In this document: piece after piece, positions 1 to 11,595 of the stretch
How positions within the stretch are numbered: position 1 is the stretch's first letter
Layout: every line of letters starts with the position of its first letter
Assembly (NCBI GenBank): GCA_019187365.1
Contig: JABARE010000016.1
Coordinates: 124,001-188,000 of the forward strand
Length of the DNA stretch: 64,000 bases
Reading direction: 5' to 3'
DNA from: Saprospiraceae bacterium
GTDB lineage: Bacteria > Bacteroidota > Bacteroidia > Chitinophagales > Saprospiraceae
Notes under the pieces: generated by a model
What the model was told of the DNA's origin: nothing
Seen by the model: the letters and a program-made list of their open reading frames with translations, nothing else
The model's database searches: none
Program-made: the position numbers and the translations under genes

Positions 1-1
1 C

Positions 2-58
2 CATGCCGTAATCGAAGATTCCGTGAAAAATAACAAAGAATTGACAGGAATTGCCTAA
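2..58 (+). CDS. C-terminal end of an upstream gene (possibly methionine aminopeptidase)
   Basis: A reading frame open from the window edge ends at the stop codon at 56-58 and encodes 18 residues beginning HAVIEDSVKNN and ending LTGIA. The next gene, infA, starts 33 bases later. In Bacteroidota the gene between secY and infA is often map, so this may be the tail of methionine aminopeptidase. That rests on gene order only, because the fragment is too short to show any domain. Confidence 0.4.
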   Translation, partial: HAVIEDSVKNNKELTGIA

Positions 59-91
59 AAAGATAGATATTTGCACTCCGAAAATTTTTAG

Positions 92-322
92 ATGGCCAAA
101 AAAGACCTGATTACACAGGATGGAGTTATCGAAGAAGCCCTATCAAACGCCATGTTCCGGGTGAGGCTTCAGAATGACCACCTGATCATAGCCACGATTT
201 CGGGGAAAATGCGGATGCACTACATTAGGATATTGCCCGGCGACAAGGTCTCGGTGGAAATGAGCCCATACGATCTGTCGAGGGGAAGAATAACCTATCG
301 TTATAAAAGTGAGAAAATATGA
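92..322 (+). CDS. infA: Translation initiation factor IF-1
   Basis: 76 residues, about the normal size for IF-1 (around 72). The whole protein is one S1-type OB fold. It starts [17 protein letters not shown] and contains the family stretch [18 protein letters not shown] followed by [13 protein letters not shown]-1 binds the 30S A site during initiation together with IF-2 and IF-3. It opens the visible part of the ribosomal operon, and its stop overlaps the rpmJ start by four bases (ATGA), which suggests translational coupling. Identification is firm. Confidence 0.97.
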   Translation: MAKKDLITQDGVIEEALSNAMFRVRLQNDHLIIATISGKMRMHYIRILPGDKVSVEMSPYDLSRGRITYRYKSEKI

Positions 323-435
323 AAGTCAGAACATCGGTGAAGAAAAGGACGGCTGATTGCAAGTTCGTTCGCAGAAAGGGAAGGCTTTACATCATCAACA
401 AAAAGAACCCAAAGTTCAAGCAACGTCAGGGATAA
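319..435 (+). CDS. rpmJ: Ribosomal protein L36, zinc-free form
   Basis: A 38-residue ORF starting [10 protein letters not shown] and ending [10 protein letters not shown], which matches bL36 end to end. It lies between infA (four-base overlap) and rpsM (20-base gap), its standard place. Zinc-binding L36 carries three Cys and one His. Here only one Cys (residue 14, in TADCKFV) remains; the other positions are Thr, Asn and Phe, so this is the type that does not bind zinc. It is a structural protein of the 50S subunit. Confidence 0.96.
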   Translation: MKVRTSVKKRTADCKFVRRKGRLYIINKKNPKFKQRQG

Positions 436-455
436 GCTAAACTCAGGCAGCAATT

Positions 456-833
456 ATGGCTCGTATATCAGGAATAGATTTGCCCAGAAACAAGCGTGGG
501 GTCATAGGATTGACATACATCTATGGCATCGGTCCCACCTCCGCTCGCAACATTCTGCAAAAGGCGGAAATTGACCACAGCGTTCGGGTACAGGAGTGGT
601 CCAACGATCAGGTGCAGACCATAGCGCGCATCATCCAGGAAGAATACAGGGTAGAGGGGGAGTTGCGCTCCGATGTGCAGCTCAGCATCAAACGCCTTAT
701 GGACATTGCCAGCTACCGGGGCATTCGACACAGAAAGGGACTTCCAGTACGGGGGCAGCGCACAAAAACCAATGCGAGAACCCGCAAGGGCAAGCGGAAA
801 ACCGTGGCCAACAAGAAGAAGGCGACCAAATAA
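456..833 (+). CDS. rpsM: 30S ribosomal protein S13
   Basis: 125 residues. It starts [15 protein letters not shown] and has the helix-two-turn-helix segment [13 protein letters not shown] near residues 23-35. It ends in the basic tail with the family motif [15 protein letters not shown] near 98-112, followed by a Lys-rich extension. S13 sits in the head of the 30S subunit and contacts the 50S and the P-site tRNA. rpmJ lies 20 bases upstream and rpsK 18 bases downstream, the conserved order of this operon. Nothing unusual. Confidence 0.97.
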   Translation: MARISGIDLPRNKRGVIGLTYIYGIGPTSARNILQKAEIDHSVRVQEWSNDQVQTIARIIQEEYRVEGELRSDVQLSIKRLMDIASYRGIRHRKGLPVRGQRTKTNARTRKGKRKTVANKKKATK

Positions 834-851
834 TCATCGATCACGCAAGTT

Positions 852-1238
852 ATGGCAAAGGGAAAAAAGGCTAAGAAAAGAAAAGTCAAGGTGGATTCAG
901 ACGGCCTGGCATACATCCGGGCAAGTTTCAATAACATCATCATCTCACTGACCAATAAGGCTGGAGAAGTAATTTCCTGGTCCAGCGCCGGGAAGTCAGG
1001 ATTCAAAGGCTCTAAGAAAAATACGCCATTTGCCGCGCAATTATCCGCCTCCAATGCGGCTGCAACGGCCTACGAAGCCGGAATGCGTTCCGCCGAAGTG
1101 TATGTAAAAGGCCCGGGGTCAGGCCGGGAAGCGGCGATCCGCGCACTCGATTCCTCCGGAATCCGGATCACAAAAATCATCGACGTCACGCCCATCCCCC
1201 ACAATGGTTGCCGTCCACCGAAACACCGCAGAGTTTAA
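852..1238 (+). CDS. rpsK: 30S ribosomal protein S11
   Basis: 128 residues. It has a Lys-rich N-terminus, then the S11 core with [20 protein letters not shown] and [15 protein letters not shown]. It ends in the highly conserved [19 protein letters not shown]11 lines the 30S platform near the E site and helps shape the mRNA exit channel. It is between rpsM and rpsD, co-transcribed on the plus strand. Length and motifs are typical. Confidence 0.97.
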   Translation: MAKGKKAKKRKVKVDSDGLAYIRASFNNIIISLTNKAGEVISWSSAGKSGFKGSKKNTPFAAQLSASNAAATAYEAGMRSAEVYVKGPGSGREAAIRALDSSGIRITKIIDVTPIPHNGCRPPKHRRV

Positions 1239-1261
1239 CATTTAGCAAGCAGCAGGAATCC

Positions 1262-1873
1262 ATGGCAAGATATACAGGACCGGTTACCAAGAAATCGCGC
1301 GCATTCGGCCAGTCGTTAACGGGCTACGACAAATCTTTCGAACGGAAGAAGTATGCCCCTGGACAGCATGGCCCCTCCAGACGGAGAAAGCAGCGTTCGG
1401 ACTATGCGCTGCAGCTGATAGAAAAACAAAAAGCCAAATACACTTACGGAGTATTGGAGCGCCAGTTTCGCAATACGTTTCAGGATGCCCACAAAAAGGA
1501 AGGCGTCACCGGGGAAAACCTGTTCCAGTACCTGGAAGCCCGACTTGATAACACCGTTTACCGCATGGGCATATCGCCCACGCGAAAGGGAGCCCGTCAG
1601 CTCGTGTCGCATCGCCACATCATGGTGAACGAACGCCTGGTGAATGTACCCTCTTATCGCCTCCGCCCGGGTGATGTCGTTTCTGTACGAGGTAAGTCCC
1701 GTGGACTGGAGATCATCCGGCATAACGTTTCACAAAAGTCGGATACCCGCAAATTCGGTTGGCTGGAGTGGAACCCCGATAAAATGGAGGGCAAGTTCAT
1801 TCAGTACCCAAGCCGAGACCAGGTTCCCGAACCGATCAATGAACAGCTGATCGTCGAATTGTACTCCAAGTGA
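1262..1873 (+). CDS. rpsD: 30S ribosomal protein S4
   Basis: 203 residues starting MARYTGPVTKKSRAFG at the ATG at 1262. An upstream in-frame start at 1208 lies inside rpsK and adds residues foreign to the family, so it is not used. The N-terminal part lacks the zinc-binding cysteines found in some S4 proteins. The S4 RNA-binding domain spans about 92-150 (ARLDNTVYRMGISPTRKGAR, then SHRHIMVNERLVNVPSYRL). S4 nucleates 30S assembly on 16S rRNA. rpsK and rpoA flank it in the usual order. Confidence 0.96.
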   Translation: MARYTGPVTKKSRAFGQSLTGYDKSFERKKYAPGQHGPSRRRKQRSDYALQLIEKQKAKYTYGVLERQFRNTFQDAHKKEGVTGENLFQYLEARLDNTVYRMGISPTRKGARQLVSHRHIMVNERLVNVPSYRLRPGDVVSVRGKSRGLEIIRHNVSQKSDTRKFGWLEWNPDKMEGKFIQYPSRDQVPEPINEQLIVELYSK

Positions 1874-1906
1874 GGACTTCCTCCTTTCACCGTTAATACT
1901 TCTCGA

Positions 1907-2905
1907 ATGAGCATATTAAACTTTCAAAAGCCGGAAAAAATCATTCTTCAAAAATCCTCAGATTTCGGAGGCACTTTTGAGTTTAAACCGCTGGAGCCGG
2001 GCTTTGGCCAAACCATCGGCAACTCGCTTCGGAGAATATTGCTTTCGTCTTTGGAGGGTTTTGCCATTTCCTATGTTCGCATTGCAGGAGTGGAACACGA
2101 ATTTTCCACCATTAAAGGCGTTATGGAAGATGTGGTGGAGATCATCCTCAACTTCAAACAGGTCCGGCTAAAACCTGCAATGGATCCAGCTAACCTCAAG
2201 GAAGAAAAGATCTACATTTCCATCAGTGGGAAAGAGAGTTTCGTTGCCGGAGACATCCAAAATGCAACCAACCTCTTTACGGTAACGAACCCGGGCCTGG
2301 TCATCTGCCGAATGGAGCCCTTCGTGAACCTGGAGCTGGAATTGACCATTTCTAAGGGAAGAGGCTATGTCCCGGCAGATGAAATGATTACAAAGGACCT
2401 TCCCATCGGGATCATTCCCGTCGATGCGATCTATACACCGATAAAGAAAGTAGCCTACAACGTATCCAATACGAGGGTAGGCCAGAAAACGGACTTCGAA
2501 AAACTAGTCCTGGAGGTGGTCACGGATGGCTCTGTTCATCCGGAAGAAGCGGTCAAGGAGGCCGCGCGCATCATGATTCAGCACCTTATGCTGATCACCG
2601 ATGAAAACATCACCTTTGAAGACTCCGTGCGCAAGGAAGACGTCATTGTCGACGAACACATCCTGCACATGCGCAAACTGTTCAAAACACCTCTGGAAGA
2701 CCTCGACCTCAGCGTGCGTGCCTACAATTGCCTGAAAGCTGCAAAAATTAACACGCTGGCTGAGCTGGTCCGCTACGACACCCACGAGCTGCTGAAGTTC
2801 CGCAATTTTGGAAAAAAGTCCCTGGTGGAAATTGAAGAGCTGCTCCAACTTAAGGGACTCAGTTTCGGAATGGATCTTTCCAAATATAAACTCGAAGAAG
2901 ACTAA
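1907..2905 (+). CDS. rpoA: DNA-directed RNA polymerase subunit alpha
   Basis: 332 residues. The N-terminal domain (about 1-230) has the assembly motif GFGQTIGNSLRRILLSSLEG. A linker follows, then the C-terminal domain (about 255-320, LSVRAYNCLKAAKINTLAEL and FRNFGKKSLVEIEELL), which contacts UP elements and activators. The dimer scaffolds beta and beta-prime. It lies between rpsD and rplQ, as in nearly all bacteria. Complete and typical. Confidence 0.98.
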   Translation: MSILNFQKPEKIILQKSSDFGGTFEFKPLEPGFGQTIGNSLRRILLSSLEGFAISYVRIAGVEHEFSTIKGVMEDVVEIILNFKQVRLKPAMDPANLKEEKIYISISGKESFVAGDIQNATNLFTVTNPGLVICRMEPFVNLELELTISKGRGYVPADEMITKDLPIGIIPVDAIYTPIKKVAYNVSNTRVGQKTDFEKLVLEVVTDGSVHPEEAVKEAARIMIQHLMLITDENITFEDSVRKEDVIVDEHILHMRKLFKTPLEDLDLSVRAYNCLKAAKINTLAELVRYDTHELLKFRNFGKKSLVEIEELLQLKGLSFGMDLSKYKLEED

Positions 2906-2939
2906 TTGCGAATTCTGTCAATAAGCAAATTATCCAGCC

Positions 2940-3434
2940 ATGCGACACGGAAAAGCGTTTAACCATCTCAGCAGGAAAAGGGGCCACCGCAAGGCACTGC
3001 TCAAAAATTTGGCCATTGCCCTCATACAGCACAAGCGGATCAATACAACTCTTGCAAAGGCTAAGGCCTTGCGCGTCTATATAGAGCCCTTGCTGACTAA
3101 ATCCAAAAACAATACGACGCATGCGCGTAGAACGGTGTTCAGTTACCTCCAGAGCAAAGAGGCGGTAACAGAGTTGTTTGGCGACGTTGCCGCGAAAATC
3201 GCCGAGCGCCCGGGGGGATATACCCGTGTGATCAGAAGCGGATTCAGGCTGGGGGATGGAGCTGAAATGGCCATGATCGAAATGGTAGATTACAATGATG
3301 TCATGGTTTCTGCTTCCCAGGCCAAAGATCCGGGTGCTGCGCGCAAAAAAACGCGAAGGAGCGCTCGACGCAAAAAACAAGATTCCGGGGAGCCGGGAGG
3401 TGACACGACGACGCAAACTGCAGAGCAAGAATAA
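2940..3434 (+). CDS. rplQ: 50S ribosomal protein L17 with C-terminal extension
   Basis: 164 residues. The first 115 or so are canonical L17 ([19 protein letters not shown], then [20 protein letters not shown]). The rest is a low-complexity tail, first rich in Lys and Arg ([14 protein letters not shown]), then in Gly, Thr and Glu. Such tails are common on Bacteroidota L17. It is the last gene of the operon, and a strong intrinsic terminator begins four bases after its stop codon. Confidence 0.96.
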   Translation: MRHGKAFNHLSRKRGHRKALLKNLAIALIQHKRINTTLAKAKALRVYIEPLLTKSKNNTTHARRTVFSYLQSKEAVTELFGDVAAKIAERPGGYTRVIRSGFRLGDGAEMAMIEMVDYNDVMVSASQAKDPGAARKKTRRSARRKKQDSGEPGGDTTTQTAEQE

Positions 3435-3437
3435 TGG

Positions 3438-3466
3438 AAAGCGGCCTAGTGCCGCTTTTTTTTTTT
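3438..3466 (+). terminator. Intrinsic terminator of the ribosomal/rpoA operon
   Basis: A perfect 8-bp stem, AAAGCGGC (3438-3445) with GCCGCTTT (3451-3458), encloses the loop CTAGT and runs into an unbroken run of T up to 3466. It lies directly after the rplQ stop and is the expected end of the operon transcript. Confidence 0.92.
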
Positions 3467-3518
3467 GCGCATTGGGCACATTTGGTGTGCGAATGCTCAT
3501 GCTGCCCCGAGTGTTTGA

Positions 3519-3526
3519 TATATTTG
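3519..3526 (+). promoter_or_regulatory. Candidate -7 promoter box for carA
   Basis: TATATTTG matches the Bacteroidota -7 consensus TANNTTTG and ends 25 bases before the carA ATG. No clear -33 TTG lies at the right distance, so the call rests on the -7 box and on its place after a terminator. Confidence 0.45.
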
Positions 3527-3551
3527 CAAAAGTTTAATATAAAATTTGAAC

Positions 3552-5981
<2,430 letters not shown>

Positions 5982-6001
5982 CCTAATATTCTCTGAATTA
6001 G

Positions 6002-6307
6002 ATGCAATTTCTACGCCGCAACGTACAATCCCTGAACAAACTGAAAGATTGGATATTGCGGTTCCGCTACGTACTGAGTTTAGGCTTCTTCCTCGTTTAT
6101 ATGCTTTTTTTTGACCAGTATCGCATCCCCATTGCCTACTCGATTTACAAGGATGTTCAACAACTGGAGCAGGAAAAGGAAGATTATGTGCACTCCCTCC
6201 GAAAACTGGCTGAGGATAAGCGCGATTTTGAAGAGAATTATGAGAAATTTGCGCGGGAAAAATATTTTATGTCACGTCCGGATGAAGACGTGTTCATCAT
6301 CAAGTAA
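6002..6307 (+). CDS. FtsB/DivIC-like septum formation initiator protein
   Basis: 101 residues. A basic N-terminus is followed by one membrane helix (about 26-43, RYVLSLGFFLVYMLFF) and an outside coiled coil (about 50-85, rich in Glu and Lys). It ends KYFMSRPDEDVFIIK, a form typical of Bacteroidota FtsB/DivIC proteins (REKYxMxxPxEDVFII). Such proteins join FtsQ and FtsL in the divisome and help activate septal wall synthesis. It directly follows eno, a frequent arrangement. sucD lies 21 bases downstream, probably on the same transcript. Confidence 0.85.
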   Translation: MQFLRRNVQSLNKLKDWILRFRYVLSLGFFLVYMLFFDQYRIPIAYSIYKDVQQLEQEKEDYVHSLRKLAEDKRDFEENYEKFAREKYFMSRPDEDVFIIK

Positions 6308-6328
6308 CAACCGCATAATTAAGCGCAA

Positions 6329-7207
6329 ATGGCAGTATTGGTAAGCTCGGCATCGAGGGTGATTGTACAAGGATTTACAGGAAAGGAAGGCACGTTCCAT
6401 GCCGAACAAATGATAGCCTACGGTACGCCCGTCGTGGGCGGGGTCACTCCAGGAAAGGGTGGGCAGCTACACCTGGACAAACCGGTATTCAACACCGTAA
6501 GTGACGCAGTGCTCCAGGAGGGTGCCGATACCTCCATCCTGTTTGTTCCGCCTGCTTTCGCGGCAGATGCCATCATGGAAGCTGCAGAAGCGGGTATCCA
6601 GGTCATCATCTGCATTACGGAAGGGGTACCGGTTCAGGATATGCTGCGCGTGAAGGAATACCTTAAGAATTTTCCCTGCAAGCTCATCGGCCCCAATTGT
6701 CCGGGTGTCATTACCCCCGGCGAAGCCAAAGTCGGCATTATGCCCGGGTTTATCCATAAGAAGGGGGCTGTTGGCATTGTCTCCCGGTCCGGTACATTGA
6801 CCTACGAAGCAGTCGACCAGGTCACCCGCGCTGGGATGGGCCAGTCAACCTGCATTGGCATTGGTGGCGATCCCATTCCGGGGACTACGACGTTGGAGGC
6901 CGTCCAGTTACTGATGGCCGATTACCAGACAGAGGGCATCGTCATGATCGGAGAGATCGGTGGGAATATGGAAAACGAAGCCGCCCTGTGGATTCGCGAT
7001 TACGGCACCAAACCCGTTGTGGGCTTCATTGCAGGACGCACTGCCCCCAAGGGCCGCAAAATGGGCCATGCAGGAGCGATTATCGGTGGAAAATCCGATA
7101 CGGCTGAAGCAAAAATGGAAATCATGGCGCAGTGTGGGATCCACGTAGTGCAGTCCCCTGCAGAAATTGGTTCTGCCATGGTACGCGCTCTCACAATCAA
7201 ACCTTAA
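6329..7207 (+). CDS. sucD: Succinate-CoA ligase (ADP-forming) subunit alpha
   Basis: 292 residues, the usual length. It has the CoA-binding Rossmann domain ([28 protein letters not shown]) and the ligase domain. The phosphorylated histidine is His247 in [13 protein letters not shown]. It works with SucC in the TCA cycle to make ATP or GTP from succinyl-CoA. sucC is not adjacent. The 3' end overlaps the convergent hydroxylase gene by 11 bases. Confidence 0.97.
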   Translation: MAVLVSSASRVIVQGFTGKEGTFHAEQMIAYGTPVVGGVTPGKGGQLHLDKPVFNTVSDAVLQEGADTSILFVPPAFAADAIMEAAEAGIQVIICITEGVPVQDMLRVKEYLKNFPCKLIGPNCPGVITPGEAKVGIMPGFIHKKGAVGIVSRSGTLTYEAVDQVTRAGMGQSTCIGIGGDPIPGTTTLEAVQLLMADYQTEGIVMIGEIGGNMENEAALWIRDYGTKPVVGFIAGRTAPKGRKMGHAGAIIGGKSDTAEAKMEIMAQCGIHVVQSPAEIGSAMVRALTIKP

Positions 7208-7676
7208 GGGTTTCCGCAGGTTTTTTCTTCCTGAAATATTTCGGGTGCACAATCAGCATTCCAAAGGATTCTCCGTCTTCTTTCGTCTTTTTAGCATGGT
7301 GCGCCCCGTGCGCTTTCAGGATCGCCTTTGAATAGCGTCCGCTCAATTGACGAAACCAGTGGAACCGGCGATGTATGTAAACGTCGTGTACCAAAAAGTA
7401 GCAAAGGCCATAAATCGAGATGCCAATGCCCACAAAAAGCAACAAGCGCCATTCCGGATACAGACTCCCTGCGAGATAAAAAAATGCTGAGGGTATGGCA
7501 AATACCAGGAAAAAACGGTCATTCTTCTCCCAAAAGCCCTTTTTGTGCTTTGCAGGATCGTGATGGTCGGCATGCCAGCTCCACAGTATGCCGTGCATGA
7601 CGTACTTGTGGGTAAACCAGGCAATCAATTCCATGGCAACAAAAGATGCGATTACAATGAGAACGGGAAGAAACAT
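7197..7676 (-). CDS. crtZ: Beta-carotene hydroxylase, CrtZ type
   Basis: 159 residues with four membrane-associated helices and the full set of histidines of the CrtZ/sterol-desaturase di-iron fold: H23 and H28 (HKYVMH), H35/H38/H39 (HADHH), H97/H102/H106 ([10 protein letters not shown]) and H123/H126/H127 (HGAHH). It adds hydroxyls to the beta-ionone rings of carotene to make zeaxanthin, which suggests a yellow-orange pigmented organism. No other carotenoid gene is in the window. Its end overlaps that of sucD by 11 bases. Confidence 0.9.
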   Translation of the reverse strand: MFLPVLIVIASFVAMELIAWFTHKYVMHGILWSWHADHHDPAKHKKGFWEKNDRFFLVFAIPSAFFYLAGSLYPEWRLLLFVGIGISIYGLCYFLVHDVYIHRRFHWFRQLSGRYSKAILKAHGAHHAKKTKEDGESFGMLIVHPKYFRKKKPAETLKV

Positions 7677-7756
7677 GTTATCAATTTTAGCGCAATAACA
7701 ACACGCCAGAGGCCCTTAAAGTTGCAATAACCCCTGCCAGTAGGGCCTCTGCCGCA

Positions 7757-10700
7757 TTAACCGGGTTCGCCTTGTTCAGGTTTTCGCATCAGGGGGAGTT
7801 CGACGAAAAAGTTGGTTCCTTTGCCCGGAATGGTGCGGAAAAAGATCCGGCCATTCGCAGCCTCTACGATTTGCTGGCACATAGCCAGACCGAGCCCGGT
7901 TCCAGAACTCTTTGAAGTGAAATTGGGAAGGAATACTTTTGATTGCATGTCTTCGGGAATTCCCTCCCCGTTGTCCCGGATGCTGATGGTTGCTTCGCGC
8001 GCTGTTGCGTCCAGGCTGATCTGGATCAATCCACGCCGCGTATCCGGTATGGCCTGGATCGCATTGTTGATCAGGTTGTTCAATACCCGGATGATCTGGT
8101 CCTTGTCTGCAAATACGTGCAATTCATCAATCGGAACGGAGAGATGGATGTCGAGGTCTTCCCGCTTGCGGAAGAGGTCATGAACAGAAGACAGTATTTC
8201 ATTCAGTACGAGCTTTTCGTTTTGCGTCTGGGGCATTTTTGCAAAGTTGCCAAACTCGGTGGCGATCTTGCTCAAGCTGTCTATTTGTTCGATGAGCGTC
8301 TTGCAGACTTTGTTGGCCATTTCGCTGATGTCTTCCGTGCCGGACCGTATGGTTTGCTGTAGGTATTGAATAGACAATTTCATCGGCGTCAGCGGGTTTT
8401 TAATTTCGTGGGCTACCTGCTTGGCCATTTCGCGCCAGGCAGAATCGCGTTCAGTACGTGCCAGCAGGCGGGCGCTTTCGTCGAGCTGATTGACCATCTG
8501 ATTGTAGTTCTGTATCAGCTCGCCGATCTCATCCTGGCTTTTCCACTCGATCACCTCATTTGTTTTTCCAAGACGGATGCTTCGCAGTTTTTCGGTCAGG
8601 GTAACCAGTGGGGAAGTGATCGAGTTGGCCAGAAAAGTGGCAAGACTGGCAGCAATGAGAAACAGGAAAACGTAAATGTTGAGGAGGGTGTTGACGAGAT
8701 TGGCCAGTCTGGCGCTATAGCTCATTTCCCTGGACGCGAGTGCCTCCACCTGAAGGATGGCGATTCTTTGGTTATTTAAAAAGAGGTTGCGAAATGCGCA
8801 TAGTTCGTTTGTGCGTGAAGCGTGTTCCAATACAACAATGTCTTCCGCATAGGCCGGGTATTGAAAATAAAATTGAGGGTTTAAAAGCTGGCGGCTTTGC
8901 TCCCGACCGGGAAATGTTGGGTTGGAGTTATTTTCGAAGCCATCTGGATGAAAAAACCGTATGGAAAAATCGATCATCTGGCTGGTTTGTTTCAGTTGGG
9001 TCCGCAGGATGGACCGTGCGTCAAACTCATTTTGAACATCCCGGAAACTGGATTCAAGAAAGTGGCTCATGTTCCGAGTTTTGCTTAACAGGTTTTCACG
9101 GTATATTTCGTTTTCAGAGCGGCGCGTAAAAAAAACGGTGGTAATGGCTATGATTAGAAAGCTGATCACTATTCCAAGAATGACGTAAAACTGAATCCTG
9201 TTTTTGAGTGAGGGCTTTTCGGAAATGCTGATCTGCAGGTCTTCAGGCAAAAACCGGAATTTCTGATGCAACAAGCTAATGCCGTACGAAAGCACAATCA
9301 AAATGGTAAACAGATATGAAAACAGCGAAATCCCCTTCAGTGTGCTGTTCAGGGGATTTGAAATGATGACCAGCTGGCTCGGCGCAGGCCTTACATAAAG
9401 TACATCTTTCCCATCGTGACGGAGGTGCCGTATGCTGTCGCGCCCGAGATAACGCTGACTTTTTGCATAATCCGGTTTGAATACATTGCTGGAAAATTTC
9501 AACAGCCGGTCTTCGTAAAAATAGAGGTCGTAATCGTTGGTACTGCAATTTTGAATCAGTTTTGCCATGCAATCCTGCGCCCCGGTTTGTGCGCAATCTG
9601 CATATGAAGAGACCATCTCATTTTTGATGTACCTGCGCTTCTGATTCTGAAAATGAAAGATCAGGCCGGCGTTTAGTATGCTGATAACGATAATCCATGA
9701 GATCAGCCAGAGTATGTTTTTCTGATAATCCTCTGTAAAAAAATCCTGAAGCCAGATGATGATCGAGGCTCCGAGGACAAAGGCTGCCAGGCTGAGCTGT
9801 AATCCTGTCTGGTGGATCAGTGGAAGCGCGATTCCCAATGCGAGCACATAAACCCCAAAACGCTGCCTGAATGGAACCTGCAGGCTGTAGGTGCTTGACG
9901 TAAGCTTGTTGGTGACCAGGAAAATGCCGATCAGCAATACGAGTAAATCAAACAGCAGGGTGAAATGCCGGAAATCGTACGAGAATATGTTGCTCAGATC
10001 AAAGTAAAAATCGGAATGGACGAATACCGCGTTAAAAATAAAACAATAAAAAATAAGGGCGCTTAGAGCGACGAGGTAGTTGAATAATGCAATTAACCAT
10101 ACAGCCCAAGCCGGAAGGGTCTTTTCGGTAAATCGTGCGTATTTGAAGAAGAAGTAACTGAGGTGAAAAAACAGTCCGGAAAAGGTGGTGAACTCAAACA
10201 GGGTGTAATTATAGAAACGGGTATGGATGAGCTGGTCCGTCAGCAGACTGTGATAAAATTCATTTTGGTGCACGATCCACTGACACATACTGGCAGTTAC
10301 CAGCACTCCGGTAAGCAAGATCAGATTGCCCCACGGATAATTTTGCTGTTGGTAGTGATCTCTGGAAATGCGGTGAAATGGCAGGTAAAATAGCAGAAGG
10401 ACCAAAAGGTAAAAGAAGATCAGTACATTACCGTAAACCGGTGCTAGGTAGTTGTCTGCAATTTGCAGCTTCCCCAAAGGAGAACTCGGTTTTTCCGGAT
10501 TGCTGATGCTGAGTCCGGGTTGTGGCCCCGAATGGGGAACGATTGCCGGGGAAGCCGTTTCGGTATTTGCGGTCGTTAGAGAAGCGAAGCTAACAAGTGT
10601 AAGATTCTTGCCCAGACGCGTGAAGGCATCTCGCTTAAAAAGGTAATAGGCATCCAGGTGACGCAATATGTGCAGGCCGGCAAACTTTTCGTCAACATGC

Positions 10701-11044
10701 CAGGATTCATAACTAAAAACCTCGCTGCCCGTCCAGTACTTCGCTACACCGTCTTCGTAAAGTATAGAGCTGAGTGAGACTTCCTCCGACAGGTGCTGCA
10801 CGAGTGGGGCGTAATCGATCACCGACTGGCTGTCCTGTACATTCAGCATCCCGCGGATCTCCCGGTGACGTTTTTGCGCGGTCACATAAAAATCCTTAAC
10901 CTCATTCTGTATTGAGTTCCTTAGGAAGTGCGCGTAATCGTGCTGAAAGGCGGGATAAGCCCACTCGTAGACCTTGCCAAAACTGAGGAGCAGCAGGGCA
11001 AATGCCCAGATCAGATATCCGTTCCGGTGTGTAGAGAGGTTCAC
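7757..11044 (-). CDS. Large NtrY-like membrane sensor histidine kinase
   Basis: 1095 residues from a GTG start. The N-terminal 750 or so residues carry many membrane helices (one near 10-25, a cluster near 210-470, others near 575 and 630) and intervening soluble sensor segments. A final helix near 780-800 leads into a HAMP domain (NSITSPLVTLTEKL). The kinase core has the phosphoacceptor His879 in VAHEIKNPLTPMK and the ATP-binding boxes NLINNAIQ, DNGEGIP and GTGLGLAMCQQIVEAANG. This layout resembles NtrY. No response regulator is adjacent; an NtrC-type regulator at 30420 is a possible partner (inference only). Confidence 0.88.
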   Translation of the reverse strand: MNLSTHRNGYLIWAFALLLLSFGKVYEWAYPAFQHDYAHFLRNSIQNEVKDFYVTAQKRHREIRGMLNVQDSQSVIDYAPLVQHLSEEVSLSSILYEDGVAKYWTGSEVFSYESWHVDEKFAGLHILRHLDAYYLFKRDAFTRLGKNLTLVSFASLTTANTETASPAIVPHSGPQPGLSISNPEKPSSPLGKLQIADNYLAPVYGNVLIFFYLLVLLLFYLPFHRISRDHYQQQNYPWGNLILLTGVLVTASMCQWIVHQNEFYHSLLTDQLIHTRFYNYTLFEFTTFSGLFFHLSYFFFKYARFTEKTLPAWAVWLIALFNYLVALSALIFYCFIFNAVFVHSDFYFDLSNIFSYDFRHFTLLFDLLVLLIGIFLVTNKLTSSTYSLQVPFRQRFGVYVLALGIALPLIHQTGLQLSLAAFVLGASIIIWLQDFFTEDYQKNILWLISWIIVISILNAGLIFHFQNQKRRYIKNEMVSSYADCAQTGAQDCMAKLIQNCSTNDYDLYFYEDRLLKFSSNVFKPDYAKSQRYLGRDSIRHLRHDGKDVLYVRPAPSQLVIISNPLNSTLKGISLFSYLFTILIVLSYGISLLHQKFRFLPEDLQISISEKPSLKNRIQFYVILGIVISFLIIAITTVFFTRRSENEIYRENLLSKTRNMSHFLESSFRDVQNEFDARSILRTQLKQTSQMIDFSIRFFHPDGFENNSNPTFPGREQSRQLLNPQFYFQYPAYAEDIVVLEHASRTNELCAFRNLFLNNQRIAILQVEALASREMSYSARLANLVNTLLNIYVFLFLIAASLATFLANSITSPLVTLTEKLRSIRLGKTNEVIEWKSQDEIGELIQNYNQMVNQLDESARLLARTERDSAWREMAKQVAHEIKNPLTPMKLSIQYLQQTIRSGTEDISEMANKVCKTLIEQIDSLSKIATEFGNFAKMPQTQNEKLVLNEILSSVHDLFRKREDLDIHLSVPIDELHVFADKDQIIRVLNNLINNAIQAIPDTRRGLIQISLDATAREATISIRDNGEGIPEDMQSKVFLPNFTSKSSGTGLGLAMCQQIVEAANGRIFFRTIPGKGTNFFVELPLMRKPEQGEPG

Positions 11045-11143
11045 TCGGGAAAATTGGGTAAAATTAAGATATAATGTATTAAATTATAATGTAATGTGAG
11101 AGATGCCAGGAGCGCTTGCTGCAATCGTTGGGGCAGAAATGCG

Positions 11144-11151
11144 TAAATTTG
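11144..11151 (+). promoter_or_regulatory. -7 promoter box of rnpB
   Basis: TAAATTTG fits TANNTTTG and ends three bases before the predicted first base of RNase P RNA, the spacing expected for a transcription start there. No convincing -33 element was found. Confidence 0.6.
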
Positions 11152-11153
11152 CG

Positions 11154-11507
11154 TTCCCACGTCTCACCGCTCCCGGGCAACCGGGGGAGGAAAGTCCGGA
11201 CAATGTAGGGAAACCGCACCACTTAACAGGTGGCTCAGAAGAAGTTCTGAAGAGATCGTGTCACAGAAAATTACCGCCGGAATTCCGTTCCGGTAAGGGT
11301 GAAAACGCGTGGTAAGAGCACGCGCACGTTGTGAGCAATTGCAGCGTGGGATAAACCTTGCGGATTGAAATGCCATGTATATCCATTGCCGTGAGGCCTC
11401 ATTTCCCTGGAGTGTCGCAAGACAGGTGGAGGGGTAGGCAGAGCAGATAAATGGTGAGAACACTGCGCTTGGCGCGGTGTACAGAATCCGGCTTACAGTG
11501 GGAATTT
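11154..11507 (+). ncRNA. rnpB: RNase P RNA component, bacterial class A
   Basis: About 354 nucleotides. The conserved 5' core GAGGAAAGTCCGGACA lies near 11187-11202, and the conserved 3' segment ACAGAATCCGGCTTA lies at 11481-11495. The ends pair as helix P1: TTCCCAC (11154-11160) with GTGGGAA (11499-11505). It is the catalytic RNA that trims tRNA 5' leaders. Short open frames on both strands here are by-products of the RNA sequence, not genes. It has its own -7 box and terminator and faces porV tail to tail. Confidence 0.93.
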
Positions 11508-11509
11508 TT

Positions 11510-11551
11510 AAAGGGCCATCTGTTGAGGATAGCCCTTTTTTATTTTTTTTT
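11510..11551 (+). terminator. Intrinsic terminator of rnpB
   Basis: Stem AAAGGGC (11510-11516) with GCCCTTT (11532-11538) around a 15-base loop, followed by a T-rich run to 11551. It starts three bases after the RNase P RNA and separates it from the opposing porV gene. Confidence 0.85.
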
Positions 11552-11595
11552 ACCAAGGAAGACCAGTCCAGCTTACTCTCCCGATTCCGTACCGA

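Noticed and set aside
11164..11556. Open reading frames on both strands across the RNase P RNA (also 11103-11315)
   Set aside because: They lie on the conserved RNA structure and terminator; their composition is not protein-like.
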